NCBI GenBank assembly: GCA_000720535.1
Contig: JOAZ01000003.1
Span: forward strand, 1 to 64,000
Source: Streptomyces halstedii
Lineage (GTDB): Bacteria > Actinomycetota > Actinomycetes > Streptomycetales > Streptomycetaceae
Direction: 5' to 3'
Length of the DNA stretch: 64,000 nucleotides
Both the position numbers and the translations under genes were made by a program. The notes under the pieces were generated by a model. That model was not told where the DNA came from. It saw only the letters and a list, made by a program, of their open reading frames with translations, and made no database searches. Of this stretch, positions 1 to 8,404 are shown one piece after another (position 1 is the stretch's first letter; each line of letters opens with the position of its first letter).

Positions 1-4
1 AGAA

Positions 5-241
5 ATGGAGCATGAGTACGAGGAGGACAAAGGCATCCCGTTCGAGCGCTACCAAGTCGTTCTGACTGTGCGGGAATCCAACAGCTCGATGGAGCGGGAA
101 GCAGTCATCTCCCGACAGATCTTCCACGGACTCGCGACTCTGCGACGGTACTGGCTGGTTCTCTTCTTCGACCTCCAGACAGTCATCGACACGGCTGCTC
201 CGCCTGGACAGGAAGCATTCCCCTCTGCCAGAAGAGAATAA
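5..241 (+). CDS. Small hypothetical protein, possibly the 3' end of a longer gene
   Basis: Reads as a 78-residue acidic and hydrophobic-patch protein from ATG at 5. The frame is open to the window edge, so this may be only the C-terminal part of a larger gene. It contains FERYQVVLTVRE and a tryptophan/phenylalanine-rich stretch (RRYWLVLFFDLQ, about residues 47-58), which look like folded-protein sequence rather than random high-GC translation. Codon use is less GC-rich at third positions than in the genes after 1.4 kb, and the following kilobase is gene-poor, so it may belong to an accessory patch. A perfect palindrome starts four bases after its stop and is a likely terminator. I do not recognise a family. 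Confidence 0.45.
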   Translation: MEHEYEEDKGIPFERYQVVLTVRESNSSMEREAVISRQIFHGLATLRRYWLVLFFDLQTVIDTAAPPGQEAFPSARRE

Positions 242-245
242 CGGG

Positions 246-287
246 TGCGGGGGATGGATGGCAGTGCACTGCCATCCATCCCCCGCA
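246..287 (+). terminator. Perfect 42-bp palindrome, probable terminator
   Basis: Bases 246-266 are exactly complementary to 267-287, with centre GCAGTG|CACTGC. In RNA this gives about a 19-bp stem with a minimal tetraloop. It starts just after the stop codon at 241 and has no T tract, as is common for Streptomyces terminators. In DNA it could also extrude as a cruciform. Confidence 0.7.
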
Positions 288-317
288 GAGGGAAATCGTC
301 GTACTCACCAGCACCCG

Positions 318-357
318 TCCTGCCGCTGGTTACCAACCAGCGGCAGGAATTCCTGCC
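318..357. repeat. Two overlapping, mutually exclusive inverted repeats
   Basis: TCCTGCC at 318-324, GGCAGGA at 342-348 and TCCTGCC at 351-357 share complementarity. The first pairing is a 14-bp stem (318-331 with 335-348) with loop ACC. The second is a 16-bp palindrome (342-357). Only one can form at a time. No gene directly downstream gives this an obvious attenuator role. Confidence 0.6.
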
Positions 358-1396
358 CGCCTGGGGGGGAAGACCTCGGCAACGGCTCAGGACAAAGGCC
401 CACTTTTGCCAGCATCAACGTGCACGCGCAGGACACAACTGAAAGATGATCGACGCAGGTCAACGCTGTACAACTGCGCATCGTCGCAGGTCATGGAAGT
501 GCGCGGTGTCTTCCGGGACAACTGACCATCATTGCGGCCGGTTCGAGGACGGCGACGCATTCCACGTGATGCGTCGTCGGAAAGGCGTCAGCTTCCGACG
601 GCAGATTCGAACTTGAGCCTGCTCAAGCAGAGTCAGACTCGCGCCTTGCACTCATCCGCTCGGCGCCAGGCTTCTGCCCTGCCCTCGCAGGCAGTCACTC
701 AACGTGCCCTTGGCAGCGCCTCCGGTGGCATGACGTCCCGTGCCGCCAGGCCCGCCGCAGCGTCACTTCCTGGGGAGAATCTGGGGAGTATCGACGGTCC
801 TGGGGAGCGCGTGGGGAGAATCGACCGCGTAACGCAGCACGATCTCGAAAGACGCTGAAAGACTTATCCGCGCAGGTCAGGGGCGGGTACAGCCGCATCG
901 ATGCAGGTCAGCGCCACCAGGTAGACAACTTCATGACGTAGGTACCGAGATCGTCAGCTGGATCGTGCCGGAGAGCGAGCCGATCTCATACAGAGGCGTG
1001 GACATGACGTGCCGTGATACCTGCGAGCAATCCGGAATCCAAAGGGTGCGCCACACCTCAGCGGGGCCGTCAGAAGCAGAGCGACTGCAGTAATGCGTCT
1101 AATCGCTCACTACCCGAACTCGCACCATGCGAGGACTTTCCAGGAAAGCGTTGGTCGGGCAGGGCAGGCACCAGCAGCCCCCAAATCCCCAGCAATCTGA
1201 TTACGCATCAGTAAGGTCAGCAAAGGGTCAGCAAGTGTTTGATCAGACCTGGTCACAGGTGCCAACACGTGCAAGTGCCGACCGCCCTGGAAATCGACCT
1301 ACCGGAGGCGCAGCCGCGCCCCTCCGCCGTACTGGCGGGGGGGGGGACGCAGCGAGCGCACGCGACAGGGAGCGCCGGAGAGCACATCACTCCAGG

Positions 1397-2362
1397 TCAG
1401 CGCACCCTCCCTCGGGGCTTCAGCGCCACCGGCGGAAGCGCCGGAGCGGGCAGCCTGGCGCCGTCGTAGCCCTTCACCTCGCCGAAGCGCGGGCCCTCCA
1501 GCCAGTCCAGCCGGGCCGCCTCGATCTCCTCGTGGGAACGCCCGATGAAGTTCCACCACATGACGATCTCCTCCTCGAACGGTTCACCGCCCAGGAGCAT
1601 CAGCCCCGCGTCGGACGCCGCGCGCAGAGGCAGTTCGGTGCGGCCGCAGCCGAGGTACAGCATCGAGCCCGGCAGCACCGGGACACCGTCGACCTCGGCC
1701 TCGCCGGACATCGACAGGACGGCGTACTCGAAGTCGGGGTCGAGCGGCAGCCGGGCCTCGGCGTCGCGGGTGAGGGAGAGGTCCGCCCCGACGATCGGGG
1801 TGTACGCGGTGCCGGGTGAGCGGGCGCCGTCCAGTTCGCCCAGGATCACGGTCGCGGTGAGGCCCGGCGCCGTGACGGTGGGCAGGTCGGCGTGATGCTG
1901 GAAGTGAGGTTCCACGGCTCGGTGGGCGTCGGGAAGGGCCACCCAGAGCTGGGCGCCGTGCAGAAACCTGGCGTGCGGCCTCGGGCTCTCCTCGGAGTGG
2001 CTGATGGCCCTGCCCGACGTCATCAGGCCCAGCTCCCTCGGCCGGATCGTCCGCAGGCTGCCCAGGCTGTCGCGGTGCAGGACCTCACCGTCGTGCAGCC
2101 AGCTGACCGTCTGCAGACCCATGTGGGGGTGCGGGGGGACCTGCATCCCCGGCTCTTCCGCGATGTCGTCGGGGCCGTAGTGGTCGACGAAGGCCCAGGC
2201 TCCCACCATGCGCCGGCCCAGGTTGGGCAGCAGTCGGCGGACCTCGGTCGACTCCCCCAGCCGGACGTGGCGCGGGGAGAGTAGCTCCCGCACCGGCTCG
2301 GCGACGACGAAGCCGCGCCCTCCGCAGACGGTGGGTGTGGCCTGGCGATCGAGATTGCTCAT
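1397..2362 (-). CDS. Pirin-family bicupin protein
   Basis: A 321-residue pirin-like protein with the usual two cupin halves: Pirin_N about residues 20-140 and Pirin_C about 195-300. PPHPHMG supplies H78 and H80, and ISHSEE supplies H122 and E124. This is the His2/His-x-Glu iron-binding set of the family. Bacterial pirins are metal-dependent quercetinase-like enzymes or redox-responsive regulators; which applies here cannot be told. ATG at 2362 was chosen because MSNLDRQ begins the conserved region, and the longer in-frame start at 2407 lies in promoter-like DNA. It is divergent from the TPR gene across 121 bp. Confidence 0.9.
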   Translation of the reverse strand: MSNLDRQATPTVCGGRGFVVAEPVRELLSPRHVRLGESTEVRRLLPNLGRRMVGAWAFVDHYGPDDIAEEPGMQVPPHPHMGLQTVSWLHDGEVLHRDSLGSLRTIRPRELGLMTSGRAISHSEESPRPHARFLHGAQLWVALPDAHRAVEPHFQHHADLPTVTAPGLTATVILGELDGARSPGTAYTPIVGADLSLTRDAEARLPLDPDFEYAVLSMSGEAEVDGVPVLPGSMLYLGCGRTELPLRAASDAGLMLLGGEPFEEEIVMWWNFIGRSHEEIEAARLDWLEGPRFGEVKGYDGARLPAPALPPVALKPRGRVR

Positions 2363-2421
2363 GGCTCTCAACCTATTCCCGTGCGGACGCGGAGCGGTGG
2401 TCCCCACGCCGAAAATTTAGT

Positions 2422-2447
2422 GGAATGTTAAACTACCTCGCGGTGTT
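2422..2447 (+). promoter_or_regulatory. SigR-type promoter of the TPR gene
   Basis: GGAAT at 2422-2426 and GTT at 2445-2447 are separated by exactly 18 bases. This matches the Streptomyces SigR consensus GGAAT-N18-GTT for the thiol-oxidative-stress sigma factor. It lies 36 bases upstream of the GTG at 2484 and points towards the TPR gene. Confidence 0.75.
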
Positions 2448-2483
2448 GACACCACCGTGAGCCGTTCCGGTCAAGGAGGAGAA

Positions 2484-2858
2484 GTGGACGAGACCTACTA
2501 CGAGTTCGGTACGCCCGCCGACCGCTGGGACCGGGCGAACCTGTTCTTCGAGGCCAAGGAGTACATGACCGCCGCGCGGATCCTCGGCGGGCTGGTCGAG
2601 GAGATGCCCGAGCAGGTCGCCCCACGCCTGCTGCTGGCGCGCGCCTACTACCACTCCGCGCGCCTCACCAAGGCCGAAGCGGAACTGCGCGCCGTGCTGG
2701 AACGCGACCCCGTCGAGCACTACGCGCGGCTGATGCTCGGCCGCACGCTGGAGCGCCAGGGCCGGAACACCGAGGCGGCCACCCATCTGCGTATGGCCGC
2801 CGCTCTGGCCGGAGACTTCGGCCCGGAACCGTCCGGGTCCGAGCGGACGGCACGGTAG
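2484..2858 (+). CDS. Tetratricopeptide-repeat protein
   Basis: A 124-residue soluble protein built of about three TPR helices pairs (from DRANLFFEAKEY through LGRTLERQGRNTEAATHLRMAAAL), a scaffold for protein-protein contacts. GTG at 2484 was chosen because AAGGAGGA lies just upstream (2473-2480); an earlier in-frame GTG at 2457 has no Shine-Dalgarno. Its promoter has the GGAAT-N18-GTT form, so the gene probably belongs to the disulfide-stress regulon. Partner unknown. It is followed by a tandem-repeat intergenic region and the oppositely oriented PPTase gene. Confidence 0.8.
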   Translation: MDETYYEFGTPADRWDRANLFFEAKEYMTAARILGGLVEEMPEQVAPRLLLARAYYHSARLTKAEAELRAVLERDPVEHYARLMLGRTLERQGRNTEAATHLRMAAALAGDFGPEPSGSERTAR

Positions 2859-2907
2859 GCGGGCGGGTGCGTACGGACCGGCCCGGCGGCTGCCCATGGA
2901 GGCCACC

Positions 2908-2952
2908 GTCACACCGGGTCGCGTCACACCGGGTCGCGTCACACCGGGTCGC
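2908..2952. repeat. Three perfect tandem copies of a 15-bp unit
   Basis: GTCACACCGGGTCGC occurs three times head to tail at 2908-2922, 2923-2937 and 2938-2952, in the gap between two convergent genes. Being a multiple of three, it stays open in several frames but codes for nothing recognisable. Confidence 0.9.
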
Positions 2953-2973
2953 GGCCTGCCGCAGGGCCACGCG

Positions 2974-3642
2974 TCACGTCACGTGGGGCAGTGTCACCGC
3001 CGTCACGACGAAGCCCTTGTCGGCCAGCCACGTCCCCTCGAACACACGCGGCATCCCGGGCGCGGTGCGCAGCAGTTCCGCCGTGAACGTGCCCTCGGTC
3101 GCCGCGTCGTCCTCCCGGTGGAACCTCACGTCGGCTTCCGCGAAGTCCAGTTCGATCCGGGTGAGCGGGAACCACGCCTTGAAGACGCTCTCCTTGGCGC
3201 TGAAGAGGAGCCTGTCCCAGTGCGGCGACGGGGCGTCCGCGTCGGGAGTGATCCGCCGCCGTTCCGAGGGCAGCGACACGGCCGGCCACACGTCGGGCGG
3301 CAGTGTCTCGTCCGGTTCGGCGTCGATACCGAGCCCCCGTATGTCGGACGCCCTCGCCAGGACCGCCGCACGGTAGCCGTCGCAGTGCGTCATGCTGCCC
3401 ACGGTCCCCTCGGGCCACAGAGGCATACCGCGGTGGCCCCGCAGCACGGGCGCCGGAGGCAGCCCGAGGGCGGTCATCGCCCGTCTCGCACAGGCCCGTA
3501 CGGCGGTGAACTCGTGCCGCCGCCGGTCCACGCTGCGCTCGATGAGCGCCGCCTCCTCCGGGTACAGGCCCGCCTCCCCCTCGGCCCCCGTCTCGTGGGT
3601 GTCCGCGCACGCCACGTACGCGGGCAGCAGCCGTTCGATCAC
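2974..3642 (-). CDS. Sfp-type 4'-phosphopantetheinyl transferase
   Basis: A 222-residue Sfp/EntD-type enzyme that loads the phosphopantetheine arm of CoA onto a serine of carrier proteins of polyketide and nonribosomal peptide synthases. GLGIDAEP (about 103-110) carries the Mg-binding D107/E109, and WDRLLFSAKESVFKAW (about 142-157) carries the catalytic E151 and K155. GSMTHCDGY (82-90) is the usual middle motif. The GTG start at 3642 overlaps the TGA of the upstream metallophosphoesterase by four bases, so the two are translationally coupled. No carrier-protein gene lies in the window, so it probably serves clusters elsewhere. Confidence 0.93.
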   Translation of the reverse strand: MIERLLPAYVACADTHETGAEGEAGLYPEEAALIERSVDRRRHEFTAVRACARRAMTALGLPPAPVLRGHRGMPLWPEGTVGSMTHCDGYRAAVLARASDIRGLGIDAEPDETLPPDVWPAVSLPSERRRITPDADAPSPHWDRLLFSAKESVFKAWFPLTRIELDFAEADVRFHREDDAATEGTFTAELLRTAPGMPRVFEGTWLADKGFVVTAVTLPHVT

Positions 3643-4553
3643 GACGCGCCCCCCGTCACGGCCGGGGCCTCCTGCGAGCCGTCGTACGGGAGGATCTGCC
3701 GCAGAAGTCCGCGTGGGTGCCCCCGTTTCCGCCACTCGCGCGGATAGCCGAGGGAGACCTCCTCGAACCGCACGCCGTCGTACCAGGTGGTGCGGGGGAT
3801 GTGGAGGTGGCCGTAGACCACGGCCGCGACGTTGAAACGGCGGTGCCAGTCGGCGGTGAGTTCCGTGCCGCACCACTGGGCGAACTCCGGGTACCACATC
3901 ACCGAGGTGGGTTCACGCACCAACGGCCAGTGCCCCGCGATGACCAGGGGGACCTCGGGATCGTGGGCGGCCAGCCGCCGTTCGGTCAGGGCGACCCGCG
4001 CCCGGCACCAGGCGTCCCGGGACGGGTAGGGGTCGGGGTGGAGCAGGAACTCGTCGGTGCAGACGACGCCCGCCTCGTGCGCGCGGGCCAGGGACTCCTC
4101 CTTGGTGGAGGTGCCCGGCGCCCTGAAGGTGTAGTCGTACAGGAGGAACACGGGGGCGATCGCCACGGGCCCGTCCTCCCCCTCCCCCTGCCAGCGGGGG
4201 TACGGGTCCTCGGGCGTCGTCACACCGAGCTCGCGGCAGACCCGGACGAGGTGTTCGTAGCGCTCTTGTCCGCGCAGGCGTACGGGGTCCTTGTCCAGGG
4301 TCCACAGTTCGTGGTTGCCGGGGGTCCACACCACGTGCGCGAACCGGTCGGCCAGCGTCTCCAGCGCCCGCTCGACCTCTTCGGCCTGCTCCGCCACGTC
4401 GCCCGCCACGATGAGCCAGTCGGCGTCCGACGTCGGGCGCAGCCGGTCCGCGACGGGCTTGTTGTCGGCGATTCCGACGTGCAGGTCGCTCACGGCGAGG
4501 AGCCGGCCCCGTCCGTCGGGAGGCCGGGGGGCGGAAGGGCTCTTCGGACTCAT
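3639..4553 (-). CDS. Calcineurin-type metallophosphoesterase
   Basis: A 304-residue phosphoesterase with all metal-binding motifs in order: SDLH (D23, H25), GDV (D52), GNHE (N80, H81), GHW (H208) and GHLH (H249, H251). These hold two divalent metals and hydrolyse a phosphomonoester or diester; the substrate is unknown. Soluble, with no signal peptide. ATG at 4553 is the only reasonable start. The 3' end overlaps the PPTase gene as GTGA, so both are expected on one mRNA. A role in trimming CoA or carrier-protein phosphopantetheine would be attractive, but that is inference from the pairing only. Confidence 0.9.
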   Translation of the reverse strand: MSPKSPSAPRPPDGRGRLLAVSDLHVGIADNKPVADRLRPTSDADWLIVAGDVAEQAEEVERALETLADRFAHVVWTPGNHELWTLDKDPVRLRGQERYEHLVRVCRELGVTTPEDPYPRWQGEGEDGPVAIAPVFLLYDYTFRAPGTSTKEESLARAHEAGVVCTDEFLLHPDPYPSRDAWCRARVALTERRLAAHDPEVPLVIAGHWPLVREPTSVMWYPEFAQWCGTELTADWHRRFNVAAVVYGHLHIPRTTWYDGVRFEEVSLGYPREWRKRGHPRGLLRQILPYDGSQEAPAVTGGAS

Positions 4554-4665
4554 AGGCCGAATCTACCGTCCCGTGGCGCCTTGTCGGGGCGGCCTCGAAA
4601 GGTTCCTGTCCATGACCGGGGGGCACACGCTGCCGCAGGCTCGCAAGCGGCGTGCCGCTCGGCCG

Positions 4666-5046
4666 TCATCCGCCTTCGGCGTCCCGGACCTCTTCCGTGC
4701 GCGCCGCCATGAGGGACTCGTAGTACGTGCCCAACCTCCGCAGATAGAAGAGGTCACTCGTGTCGTTGTCGCGTTCGAAGCGGGGTGCCGCCTTGATCTC
4801 GTCCTTGCCGCACCTGACCTTGACCGTTCGCCCGGCCTTGTCCACCTCGGTCACCAGACCCGCCGGAACGACCACGCTCCGGCCGAACTTCCACACGCCC
4901 GCGTCGACCACCAGATGGTCGAACCCGGGGATCCGCGACAGCCTCACCACGGTTCCGAGGCTGCCGTCCTCCGCCTCCACGTCGTACTCGATCACGTCCT
5001 CACCCAGCGCGGATGTCGGGTCTTCCCAGATGCGGACCGTGTCCAT
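4666..5046 (-). CDS. PRC-barrel-like small cytoplasmic protein
   Basis: A 126-residue protein with a beta-rich core ([33 protein letters not shown] in part, then [31 protein letters not shown]). This arrangement resembles PRC-barrel and photosystem-reaction-centre-type domain proteins found next to stress genes in actinobacteria. The C-terminus ([12 protein letters not shown]) is helical. ATG at 5046 is preceded by CACGGAGGACGACG, a good ribosome site. Function unknown. The nearby GlsB-type gene and SigB-type promoter suggest a stress setting. Confidence 0.7.
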   Translation of the reverse strand: MDTVRIWEDPTSALGEDVIEYDVEAEDGSLGTVVRLSRIPGFDHLVVDAGVWKFGRSVVVPAGLVTEVDKAGRTVKVRCGKDEIKAAPRFERDNDTSDLFYLRRLGTYYESLMAARTEEVRDAEGG

Positions 5047-5417
5047 CGTCGTCCTCCGTGCTCTCGGCTCTCGGCTCTCTGCTTCCCGGTCTCCGGTTCC
5101 GGCCGGCCTCTTCCGGCCCGCTCCCGGTCTGCTTCCGGTGTTTCGGGACCTTCCGTATGCCCAGGAACACGGAACGGAACCGTGTGTCACCGGACCGTGC
5201 GCCGGAGTACCGGGCCGTGCACCGGAGTACCGGGCCGTGCACCCCAAGAAGCGGGCCGTGCGCCGGACAAGCGGCGGGTGGCGGCTCACGGCAGGACGCC
5301 CGCCCGGCTGCCAGGGCCCCGCGGACGGACAGGCGGGGCGTGGCAGCCGGCGGGCCTATGCGTGGCACGAGGCACTGAGGACCGAGGACCCGTCGCCCCT
5401 ACGGGCCGGGTACGGCG
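5047..5417. other. 371-bp intergenic region with 20-bp tandem repeats
   Basis: No gene seen. About 3.8 imperfect copies of a 20-21 bp unit (consensus CGGGCCGTGCACCGGAGTAC) occupy 5191-5268. A simple CTCTCGG/CTTCCGG-rich stretch lies at 5060-5150, next to the start of the PRC-barrel-like gene. Confidence 0.75.
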
Positions 5418-5681
5418 TCAGCTACGGGACTTGAGCCGTTCGAGAGCGGCCACACCGACCACCGCCAGGCCGACCTGGATGGCGAGTTCGATCCAGTCGA
5501 TCCCCTTGGTGTCCGCGACACCGAAGGCGGCCGCGACAGCCGTACCGACGAAGGCCGCGACGATACCGACGACGATGGTCCAGAGCACGCCGATGTGCTG
5601 TCGGCCCGGGAGTACGAGCCGTCCCAGGATGCCGATCACGATGCCGACGACGATCGCGCTGATGATGCCGGAGATCTCCAT
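5418..5681 (-). CDS. GlsB/YeaQ/YmgE-family membrane protein
   Basis: An 87-residue integral membrane protein with three hydrophobic helices: about 3-24, 33-55 and 66-82. The glycine-rich [14 protein letters not shown] segment is typical of the GlsB/YmgE (transglycosylase-associated) family, which is induced in envelope and general stress. ATG at 5681 is preceded by GGAAGAGGGGCACGC. It is divergent from the aldehyde dehydrogenase, whose promoter looks SigB-type. No enzymatic residues are known for the family. Confidence 0.88.
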   Translation of the reverse strand: MEISGIISAIVVGIVIGILGRLVLPGRQHIGVLWTIVVGIVAAFVGTAVAAAFGVADTKGIDWIELAIQVGLAVVGVAALERLKSRS

Positions 5682-5985
5682 GCGTGCCCCTCTTCCGTGG
5701 CTCTCGGGTGTCTCTCGGGTTGCGCCCCGGGACATGTCCGTTGTCTGCCCCGATCCGACGGAAGCACGCCCGTTCCGGCGGGCCCCCACGGAAAGCCGGG
5801 ACCCTGATCGCATCGCCCCGCCCCCTCCTCCACACCGAAGAACATGTTTTATCCGCGTTCGTACTGTTTTCACCTCTTCACACCGGGTACCACGCAGGGA
5901 GGGCCGAGAGGTCGGAACACATGGTTCCGCGAATTCCTCCCTGCCCCGCAATGCCTGCCGCACCGCCCGTCGTACTGGAGATTCC
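5682..5985. other. 304-bp divergent promoter region
   Basis: Lies between the GlsB-type gene (minus) and the aldehyde dehydrogenase (plus). It contains the SigB-type promoter at 5866-5890 and an AT-richer patch near 5843-5872. No gene is seen; the long open frame running through from 4291 into the dehydrogenase is a high-GC artefact. Confidence 0.7.
5866..5890 (+). promoter_or_regulatory. SigB-type promoter candidate upstream of the aldehyde dehydrogenase
   Basis: GTTT at 5866-5869 and GGGTAC at 5885-5890, spaced by 15 bases, fit the Streptomyces general-stress consensus GNNT-N14-16-GGGTA(C/T). The start codon follows at 5986, giving a leader of about 90 bases. Confidence 0.55.
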
Positions 5986-7401
5986 ATGTCGGATCAGCGC
6001 AAGAGCTCGTTCGCCACCGTCAATCCGTACACCGGGGAAACCCTGGCCACCTTCCCCGCGATCGAGGGCGCGGAGGTCGATTCCGTCCTCGACACCGCAG
6101 GTCAGGCGTTCGACGCCTGGCGGAAGCGGCCGATCGGGGAGCGCGCCGCGGTGATCGGGCGCGCGGCCGAGCTGATGAGGGAGCGCAAGGAGCCACTGGC
6201 ACAGCTGCTCACCCTGGAGATGGGCAAGCTGATCTCCGAGGCACGGGGGGAGGTGGATCTCGCGGCGTCGATCCTCTCCTACTACGCGGAGAACGGTCCC
6301 GCGTTCGCGGAGAACAAGCCGCTCGACGTCGAGGAGGGCGAGGCGTACCTCGTCAGCGAACCGCTCGGTGTCCTGCTGGGCGTCATGCCGTGGAACTTCC
6401 CGTACTACCAGGTGGTGCGCTTCGCGGGGCCGAACCTCGTTCTGGGCAACACCGTCCTGGTCAAGCACGCCGGCATCTGCCCGCAGTCGGCACTTGCCCT
6501 GGAACAGCTGTTCCGCGACGCGGAAGCGCCCAAGGGCGTCTACACCAACCTGTTCGTGAGTCACGACGAGGTCTCGCGCATCATCGACAGCCCGGTCGTA
6601 CGGGGAGCCTCGCTCACCGGCAGCGAGCGGGCGGGCGCCCAGGTCGCCGAACGGGCGGGGCGCAACATGAAGCCCAGCCTCCTGGAGCTGGGCGGCAGCG
6701 ACGTATTCATCGTCCTGGACGGCGAAGGGCTGGAGCGCACGGTCGGCGCCGCGGTGGCCGGCCGGATGTCGAACACCGGGCAGAGCTGCGTGGCGTCGAA
6801 GCGGTTCATCGTGCTGGCCGACGTCTACGAGGCGTTCGTGGACGGGATGCGGCGCGCGTTCGAGACGCTGCGCCCCGGCGACCCGGCGGACGAGTCGACC
6901 ACCCTGGGCCCGCTGTCCTCGGAGCAGGCGGCGTCGAGCCTGGCCGACCAGATCCGCGAGACGGTGGACCAAGGGGCCGAACTGGTCCTCGGCGGCCACC
7001 GGATCGACCGCCCCGGCGCCTTCGTCGAGCCGACGATCCTCACCGGGGTCAAGCCCGGGATGCGCGCCTACGCGGAGGAGCTCTTCGGCCCCGCCGCGGT
7101 GGTCTACCAGGTCGCCGACGAGGACGAGGCCGTCGCCCTCGCCAACGACAGCCAGTACGGCCTCGGCGGCTCCGTCTTCTGTGCCGACGTGGAGCGCGGC
7201 CGCAGGGTCGCCGAGCGGGTGGAGACCGGCATGATCTGGGTCAACCACCCGACCGCGACCCAGGCCGACCTGCCCTTCGGCGGGATCAAACGGTCCGGCT
7301 ACGGGCGTGAGCTCTCGAAGCTCGGCATGCGGGAGTTCGTCAACCGCAAGCTCGTGCGCGTCCTGCCGCCCGACGCCGAACTGCACGGCATCGCCGGCTG
7401 A
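5986..7401 (+). CDS. NAD(P)-dependent aldehyde dehydrogenase (succinate-semialdehyde dehydrogenase type)
   Basis: A 471-residue ALDH-superfamily enzyme that oxidises an aldehyde to an acid. PWNFPYYQ (135-142) includes the oxyanion-hole N137, GSERAG (212-217) is in the cofactor site, LLELGGSD places the general base at E234, and GQSCVASKR places the nucleophile at C268. Length and NPYTGE at the N-terminus fit the GabD-like succinate-semialdehyde group, but the substrate is unproven. ATG at 5986 follows CTGGAG. The open frame upstream to 4291 is not coding. It precedes an aldo/keto reductase on the same strand, and a SigB-type promoter suggests stress induction. Confidence 0.92.
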   Translation: MSDQRKSSFATVNPYTGETLATFPAIEGAEVDSVLDTAGQAFDAWRKRPIGERAAVIGRAAELMRERKEPLAQLLTLEMGKLISEARGEVDLAASILSYYAENGPAFAENKPLDVEEGEAYLVSEPLGVLLGVMPWNFPYYQVVRFAGPNLVLGNTVLVKHAGICPQSALALEQLFRDAEAPKGVYTNLFVSHDEVSRIIDSPVVRGASLTGSERAGAQVAERAGRNMKPSLLELGGSDVFIVLDGEGLERTVGAAVAGRMSNTGQSCVASKRFIVLADVYEAFVDGMRRAFETLRPGDPADESTTLGPLSSEQAASSLADQIRETVDQGAELVLGGHRIDRPGAFVEPTILTGVKPGMRAYAEELFGPAAVVYQVADEDEAVALANDSQYGLGGSVFCADVERGRRVAERVETGMIWVNHPTATQADLPFGGIKRSGYGRELSKLGMREFVNRKLVRVLPPDAELHGIAG

Positions 7402-7485
7402 GGACGATCCCACGGCGGCGGCGCCCGGGAGACCCGGGCACCCCGCTGTCCGCCACCAACGACCCCACCAAAGCAAGGAGCCACC

Positions 7486-8313
7486 GTGTCCGCAGTACCC
7501 GACGTCACCCTCAACAACGGCGTGCGCATCCCCCAGCTCGGCTTCGGGACCTTCCAGATCCCGTCGGAGCAGACGCGCGAGACGACCCTGGCGGCGCTGG
7601 AGACCGGCTACCGCCATATCGACACGGCGCAGATGTACGGCAACGAGAAGGAGGTCGGACAGGCGGTCCGGGACTCCGGACTCGACCGTGCGGACGTCTT
7701 CGTGACCAGCAAGCTGGACAACGGCGCCCACGCGTACGACGACGCACTCAAGGCGTTCGACGGGACCATGGACGAGCTGGACCTGGACCACCTGGACCTC
7801 TTCCTCATCCACTGGCCGCTGCCCGGCCGGGGGGACTTCACGGAGACCTGGAGGGCCATGGAGGAGATCTACCGTTCCGGACGGGTCAAGGCCGTCGGAG
7901 TGTCCAACTTCCAGCCCTCGCACCTGCGCCGGCTGCTGGAGGGCGCCGTTGTCGTGCCCGCCATCAACCAGATCGAGGTGCACCCCTACCTCACCCAGGA
8001 CGCCGTCAGGTCCTTCGGGGCCGAGCACGACATCGCCACCGAGGCCTGGTCCCCCATCGCCCAGGGCAAGGTGCTCGGCGATCCGGTGATCGCCGCCGTC
8101 GCCGAGCGGGTCGGCAAGTCGACGGCCCAGGTGACGCTGCGCTGGCACCTCCAGCGCGGGGACATCGTCTTCCCCAAGTCGGTGACGCGCAAGCGCATCG
8201 AGGAGAACTTCGATCTCTTCGACTTCTCGCTCACCGAAGGTGACATGGCCGAGATCTCGGCGCTCAACCGCGACGAGCGGACCGGTCTGGACCCGGACCA
8301 CTTCAACGGCTGA
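7486..8313 (+). CDS. Aldo/keto reductase (AKR5-like)
   Basis: A 275-residue NADPH-dependent oxidoreductase with the full tetrad: D46, Y51 (HIDTAQMYGNE), K76 (TSKLDNG) and H109 (LIHWPLPG). GVSNFQPSHL and PKSVTRKRI (cofactor site) are also present. The family reduces small aldehydes and ketones such as methylglyoxal or 2,5-diketo-gluconate. GTG at 7486 follows AAGGAGCCACC. It is 84 bases behind the aldehyde dehydrogenase and probably cotranscribed as a carbonyl-detoxification pair. The operon ends in a perfect 19-bp hairpin. Confidence 0.93.
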   Translation: MSAVPDVTLNNGVRIPQLGFGTFQIPSEQTRETTLAALETGYRHIDTAQMYGNEKEVGQAVRDSGLDRADVFVTSKLDNGAHAYDDALKAFDGTMDELDLDHLDLFLIHWPLPGRGDFTETWRAMEEIYRSGRVKAVGVSNFQPSHLRRLLEGAVVVPAINQIEVHPYLTQDAVRSFGAEHDIATEAWSPIAQGKVLGDPVIAAVAERVGKSTAQVTLRWHLQRGDIVFPKSVTRKRIEENFDLFDFSLTEGDMAEISALNRDERTGLDPDHFNG

Positions 8314-8330
8314 GCCCCCGTCCGCCGCGT

Positions 8331-8374
8331 ACGGCCGCCTGCCCCGGGAACGTGATCCCGGGGCAGGCGGCCGT
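8331..8374. terminator. Bidirectional terminator, perfect 19-bp stem
   Basis: 8331-8349 pairs without mismatch to 8356-8374 around a 6-base loop. It sits between the convergent aldo/keto reductase and flavoprotein genes and can serve both. Confidence 0.9.
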
Positions 8375-8404
8375 CCGTGTCACCCGGAGCGCGAGACCGC
8401 GGCC

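Larger units (their letters stand above)
242..1396. other. Gene-poor 1.15-kb stretch with palindromes and short repeats
   Basis: No reading frame here has convincing codon use or recognisable protein sequence. Apart from the two palindromes at 246-357, it holds five copies of CAGGTCA (456-462, 487-493, 873-879, 904-910, 1393-1399). Two of these lie in near-identical 19-base contexts (449-467 and 897-915, 16 of 19 bases equal). It also holds a GTCAGCA-type direct repeat near 1217-1234 and four TGGGGAG motifs around 770-820. Base composition is less GC-rich than in the genes to the right. The stretch may be a scar of a lost mobile element; no integrase, tRNA or transposase is visible. Confidence 0.45.

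Noticed and set aside
246-357. Streptomyces chromosome-end palindromes
   Set aside because: Telomeric sequences hold many closely spaced palindromes at the very end and no genes of this kind around them; here only two occur, beside a normal coding region.
4291-5985. Open frame continuous with the aldehyde dehydrogenase, suggesting a 1036-residue protein
   Set aside because: The extra 565 codons are antisense to clear genes (metallophosphoesterase, PRC-like, GlsB-type) and lack protein character; the SigB-type promoter and ribosome site place the start at 5986.
5878-8301. 807-codon antisense frame over the dehydrogenase and reductase genes
   Set aside because: It mirrors GC-rich third positions of the real genes; it has no recognisable sequence.
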